Assembly: GCA_964414815.1 (NCBI GenBank)
Contig: CAYPXY010000007.1
Location: 1-64,000, forward strand
Origin: Mariniblastus sp964414815
GTDB taxonomy: Bacteria; Planctomycetota; Planctomycetia; Pirellulales; Pirellulaceae
Length of the DNA stretch: 64,000 nt
Direction of reading: 5' to 3'
Positions 61,496 to 64,000 of the stretch are shown in pieces. Each line of letters begins with the position of its first letter. Position 1 is the stretch's first letter. The notes under the pieces were generated by a model, which was given only the letters and a program-made list of their open reading frames with translations, was not told the origin of the DNA and did no database searches. The position numbers were made by a program, and so were the translations under genes.

Positions 61496-62098
61496 TCACA
61501 AAATCGGTATTCCCGGCCAACCACCGGGGCCTGGCGGGGTCGGAGTGGGATCGGGCGTTGGATCAGGATCGGGCGTTGGATCGGGTGCGGGCGTGGGATC
61601 CGGTTCGGGCTTGGGGGGTGGTTCTAGTTGAGGCTCCGGATCAGGAGTTTGCTCTGCGGGGGGAAGCGTCGCCTTCGGTTCAGCCTTCAAGGCAAGGGCT
61701 TGCAAGATCGGTGTTCGTTCGGTTCGAAGTTTCGAGTATCCTCGCAGGGTTGTCTTTCCAAACAACTGAGAAAGCCCCCATCCGTTGTGTTTCATAGGAA
61801 CGATCACCCGTGCCGTGATCTCAGTCGTTTCCTCGGTAATATTTGCCGGATCAATGGTAATGGTGAATTTTGAGATGCCCCACGGAGCCAAGCATTTCTG
61901 GGCGGCTGCCTTGGCTTCGTTCTGATTGCCACCGGGCACCATGGAAACGCGTGCCGCTTGATAGGCTGCCTGGCTTGCCGAATGCTGAACGAGGCTCATC
62001 CTGGAAAACTCGATGGTCGTGAAGACCGCCATGATCAGGATGGAAAAGACGAGGGAAAACTCAACGGCCGTTGCGCCCGTTCGATGGGGTGATTTCAT
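61496..62098 (-). CDS. TadE-family pilus protein with Pro-rich tail
   Basis: 200 residues from ATG 62098 (62116 is an alternative). The TadE signature TGATAVEFSLVFSILIMAVF, Glu at position 5 of the pseudopilin helix, and QHSASQAAYQAARVSM are present. The last 45 residues are a proline-acidic repeat (PEPDPTPAPDPTPDPDPTP). TadE proteins are minor components of tight-adherence pili. The TadG-like gene follows upstream on the same strand. Confidence 0.75.
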   Translation of the reverse strand: MKSPHRTGATAVEFSLVFSILIMAVFTTIEFSRMSLVQHSASQAAYQAARVSMVPGGNQNEAKAAAQKCLAPWGISKFTITIDPANITEETTEITARVIVPMKHNGWGLSQLFGKTTLRGYSKLRTERTPILQALALKAEPKATLPPAEQTPDPEPQLEPPPKPEPDPTPAPDPTPDPDPTPDPTPTPPGPGGWPGIPIL

Positions 62099-62130
62099 AG
62101 AGGGTTGTCGGTACATACAAAGGGTGGCAG

Positions 62131-63252
62131 TTATTTGACTAGCACGGTAGGGATGCGGCGTGCGATCTCTCGGAAAGCGGTTTTCAATTGGGAGGCGTTC
62201 GCGGCATGGAGGTGTTTTCCGTTTCCCTTGTCGGCAATTTGTTTCAACAACACTTGGTTGGCCTCGTCGGAAAATGTAACGGTGTAGATCAAGATGCCCT
62301 GTTTTGAAATCTCGTCAGCCACGGCGAGTGGTTCCCGTCCCCAGTTGTGGTTTCCGTCCGTCATCACAATGATTACTTTGCCAGCAAACGGTCGAGCAAA
62401 ATAGCTGTCTGTCAATGAGTTGTGCCCGAAGGCCAGCCCTTCGCCGATGGCAGTCGCACCGAGAGGAAAGCTCTTCGTATAGGCATCGAGTTTGGCCATG
62501 ATGGGGGCATAACTGCCCGAAAGTGGCAGTTCGATCTGAGCATCGGTCGCGTAAGTAGTCAGCGAGACGTACTTTCGTTGCGGGTAGCGAGACAGCTCAT
62601 CCAGGAATATCTGGACCGCCGTGAGGGTATCTGCCCAGCGAGAACCAGGCGGAACGTGATCACCAAACTGCCATCCAGGAGGTGCAAGCCGCGGATTGTA
62701 ATTGTGATCCGCGTATTCATCGAGCGTGTACGCCATCGATCCAGACACATCGAGCACCAGAGCGATGTCCAGTTCGATTTGTGCGCTGATCGCGTCCGCC
62801 TTTAAATTGGCCGTGCTGATACCGCCCAGGAGAGGAAAATAGAGGTCGATGGGTCCAGAAGGTGACTTGGTACTCTTTTCAGCGACCAGACGGATGCTAT
62901 TGGCGTTGTGGCCTTGCGGTGAAAACTGGTATCGGCCGGAACTGCTGGGGCGAACGGCCACACCGGGCTGAAGATCGCTCATCCGTAAAGTCAATTTGCG
63001 ATGATTTACCATGTTTTTATTGGCCACCGCCTGGGCTTTACTCAGTGCCTGATTCATGTTGGTCGAGACACCATACATCCTTCCTGCTGCTCGGCAGGAC
63101 GCGTCCGTGGCGACCTGGAGTTCCGTTCGGTTCAGCTGAAGTTGGGCCCAGTTGATCGCCACACCGCACATGATCAGGACCATGGGCAGCAGGATTACTA
63201 CCAACGGAATAATGGCACCGGTTCGTCGGGAAGGAGCGAAGTGAGGTTTCAT
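62131..63252 (-). CDS. TadG-like protein with vWA domain
   Basis: 373 residues from ATG 63252. An N-terminal TadG/TadE-like span (TGAIIPLVVILLPMVLIMCG), then AINWAQLQLNRTELQVATDA, is followed by a linker and a vWA domain with MIDAS LVLDVSGSMA and VIIVMTDGNHNWG. The same arrangement occurs in the TadG pilus proteins of many bacteria. The frame is open upstream to 63333. Confidence 0.75.
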   Translation of the reverse strand: MKPHFAPSRRTGAIIPLVVILLPMVLIMCGVAINWAQLQLNRTELQVATDASCRAAGRMYGVSTNMNQALSKAQAVANKNMVNHRKLTLRMSDLQPGVAVRPSSSGRYQFSPQGHNANSIRLVAEKSTKSPSGPIDLYFPLLGGISTANLKADAISAQIELDIALVLDVSGSMAYTLDEYADHNYNPRLAPPGWQFGDHVPPGSRWADTLTAVQIFLDELSRYPQRKYVSLTTYATDAQIELPLSGSYAPIMAKLDAYTKSFPLGATAIGEGLAFGHNSLTDSYFARPFAGKVIIVMTDGNHNWGREPLAVADEISKQGILIYTVTFSDEANQVLLKQIADKGNGKHLHAANASQLKTAFREIARRIPTVLVK

Positions 63253-63322
63253 TCTAGATGACTTAGTGGGGGGAAGGAGGTTGGCGGATGACAGATAGGA
63301 ATCAGGGGATGGATCAGCGAGG

Positions 63323-63736
63323 TTACTCTTCAATCATGAATGTGACGGAGGCTTCGGACTTCGAGGTTACAAACCAACCTGCCGAAAAGAAGCGATTGCC
63401 TGCCGAGGGAGCCGTTACTTTTACAGTGACCAGGTCTCCCAGTTTCAGGTCGCTGAAATGATGTGGAATGGCCGAGATGGTTGCTCCTTTGACTTTGCGT
63501 TCAATCAGTATTTGTTGACACTGGTTTTGAATATCTTCGTGGGTGGAGCCAGGCAGAATGGCCACTCGTGCGCCTTCGTAGGCGGAGACAGTCAGCGACT
63601 GTTTGAGGAAAATGCTATGGCAGCAATCGACCGTCGCGATGATCAGAAACAAAAAGAACGGAATCGCGATCGCGGCTTCAACGGCCGCAATGCCAGACCG
63701 TCGGCATTGTATTGAACGGGAGCGGTTTCGGTGCAT
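63323..63736 (-). CDS. TadE-family pilus protein
   Basis: 137 residues. RRSGIAAVEAAIAIPFFLFL and QSLTVSAYEGARVAIL form the TadE pseudopilin core, with no tail like its neighbour. It heads the cluster. Other tad genes (pilin, ATPase, platform) are not in the window and may lie beyond its right end or elsewhere. Confidence 0.78.
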   Translation of the reverse strand: MHRNRSRSIQCRRSGIAAVEAAIAIPFFLFLIIATVDCCHSIFLKQSLTVSAYEGARVAILPGSTHEDIQNQCQQILIERKVKGATISAIPHHFSDLKLGDLVTVKVTAPSAGNRFFSAGWFVTSKSEASVTFMIEE

Positions 63737-64000
63737 GGGAGGTTGGGGACAAGCGAGAATGCAACGGGAAAATAGCTTTGAAAGCCTAGTTCAGATTCAT
63801 TGACTCAGCGGTGGCTGCATGCCCCCAAAGGTCAGGAAAACCTCGATTCGTCGGTGTGAAATGGCGTTGCAATCGTCAGGATCGGCAGACGCGGAACCTA
63901 TCCCTGACTGTGGGTGGGACCTCCCGGTCTGACAAACCATCCCCCTCCCTCACCCATCAATCATCCGGCCATACACTTCATACGCCTCTGCGAACAAACT
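63737..64000. other. Right window edge, nothing recognised
   Basis: 264 bp upstream of the TadE gene. No gene, hairpin or promoter was recognised. Confidence 0.3.

Overview
The window reads as chromosome of a planctomycete (Planctomycetota, probably Pirellulales or a relative). The pointers are a BBP7-type outer-membrane protein, a DUF1580 protein, a PEP-CTERM protein, a membrane-bound Ser/Thr kinase, a 2.5-thousand-residue TPR protein followed by a MoxR/DUF58/vWA operon, and short hairpin-rich intergenic repeats. This assignment is inferred from gene content; no marker gene was compared.

Layout. 1-10 kb: AsmA-like membrane protein, infA, purE, a convergent Ser/Thr kinase with six C-terminal membrane spans, a PEP-CTERM beta-propeller protein and a PepSY-type membrane protein. 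10.4-26.8 kb: a same-strand run made of the giant TPR protein, a coiled-coil membrane protein, a small gene pair (unknown protein plus retropepsin-like aspartic protease), MoxR ATPase, DUF58 protein and two vWA membrane proteins. 27-30.2 kb: glycerate kinase plus a D-2-hydroxyacid dehydrogenase, a decayed stretch and a RelE/ParE-type toxin-antitoxin pair.

30,353-43,105 is a 12.7-kb integrative element in the 3' half of a tRNA-Val(GAC) gene, bounded by a perfect 44-bp direct repeat. From the integrase end leftwards it encodes a tyrosine integrase, an excisionase/AlpA-like protein, an unknown protein, DUF1580, a primase-helicase, several small coupled genes, a Nu1-like terminase small subunit and a tape-measure-like coiled-coil protein. 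The left arm carries small regulators, a hairpin-rich non-coding stretch and a DUF5343 protein. No portal, capsid, protease or large terminase is present. Integrase + AlpA-like regulator + primase-helicase + TerS and nothing structural except a possible tape measure is the layout of phage-inducible chromosomal islands (phage satellites). I think this is the most interesting object in the window. It has paired palindromes near both ends, two clusters of 10-bp iterated repeats, and a terminator immediately before the replication operon.

43.1-64 kb is housekeeping again: tRNA-Val, thrS, mazG, infC (ATC start), BBP7 protein, glycosyltransferase, hpt, trpE, mcsA-mcsB (protein-arginine kinase), an acid/aldehyde/alcohol trio (adenylating enzyme, aldehyde dehydrogenase, Fe-alcohol dehydrogenase) interrupted by a 275-bp inverted-repeat element, a PQQ-type propeller protein coupled to a HemW-like radical SAM enzyme, and a TadE/TadG/TadE cluster.

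Functions rest on reading the protein sequences by eye; no database search was possible.
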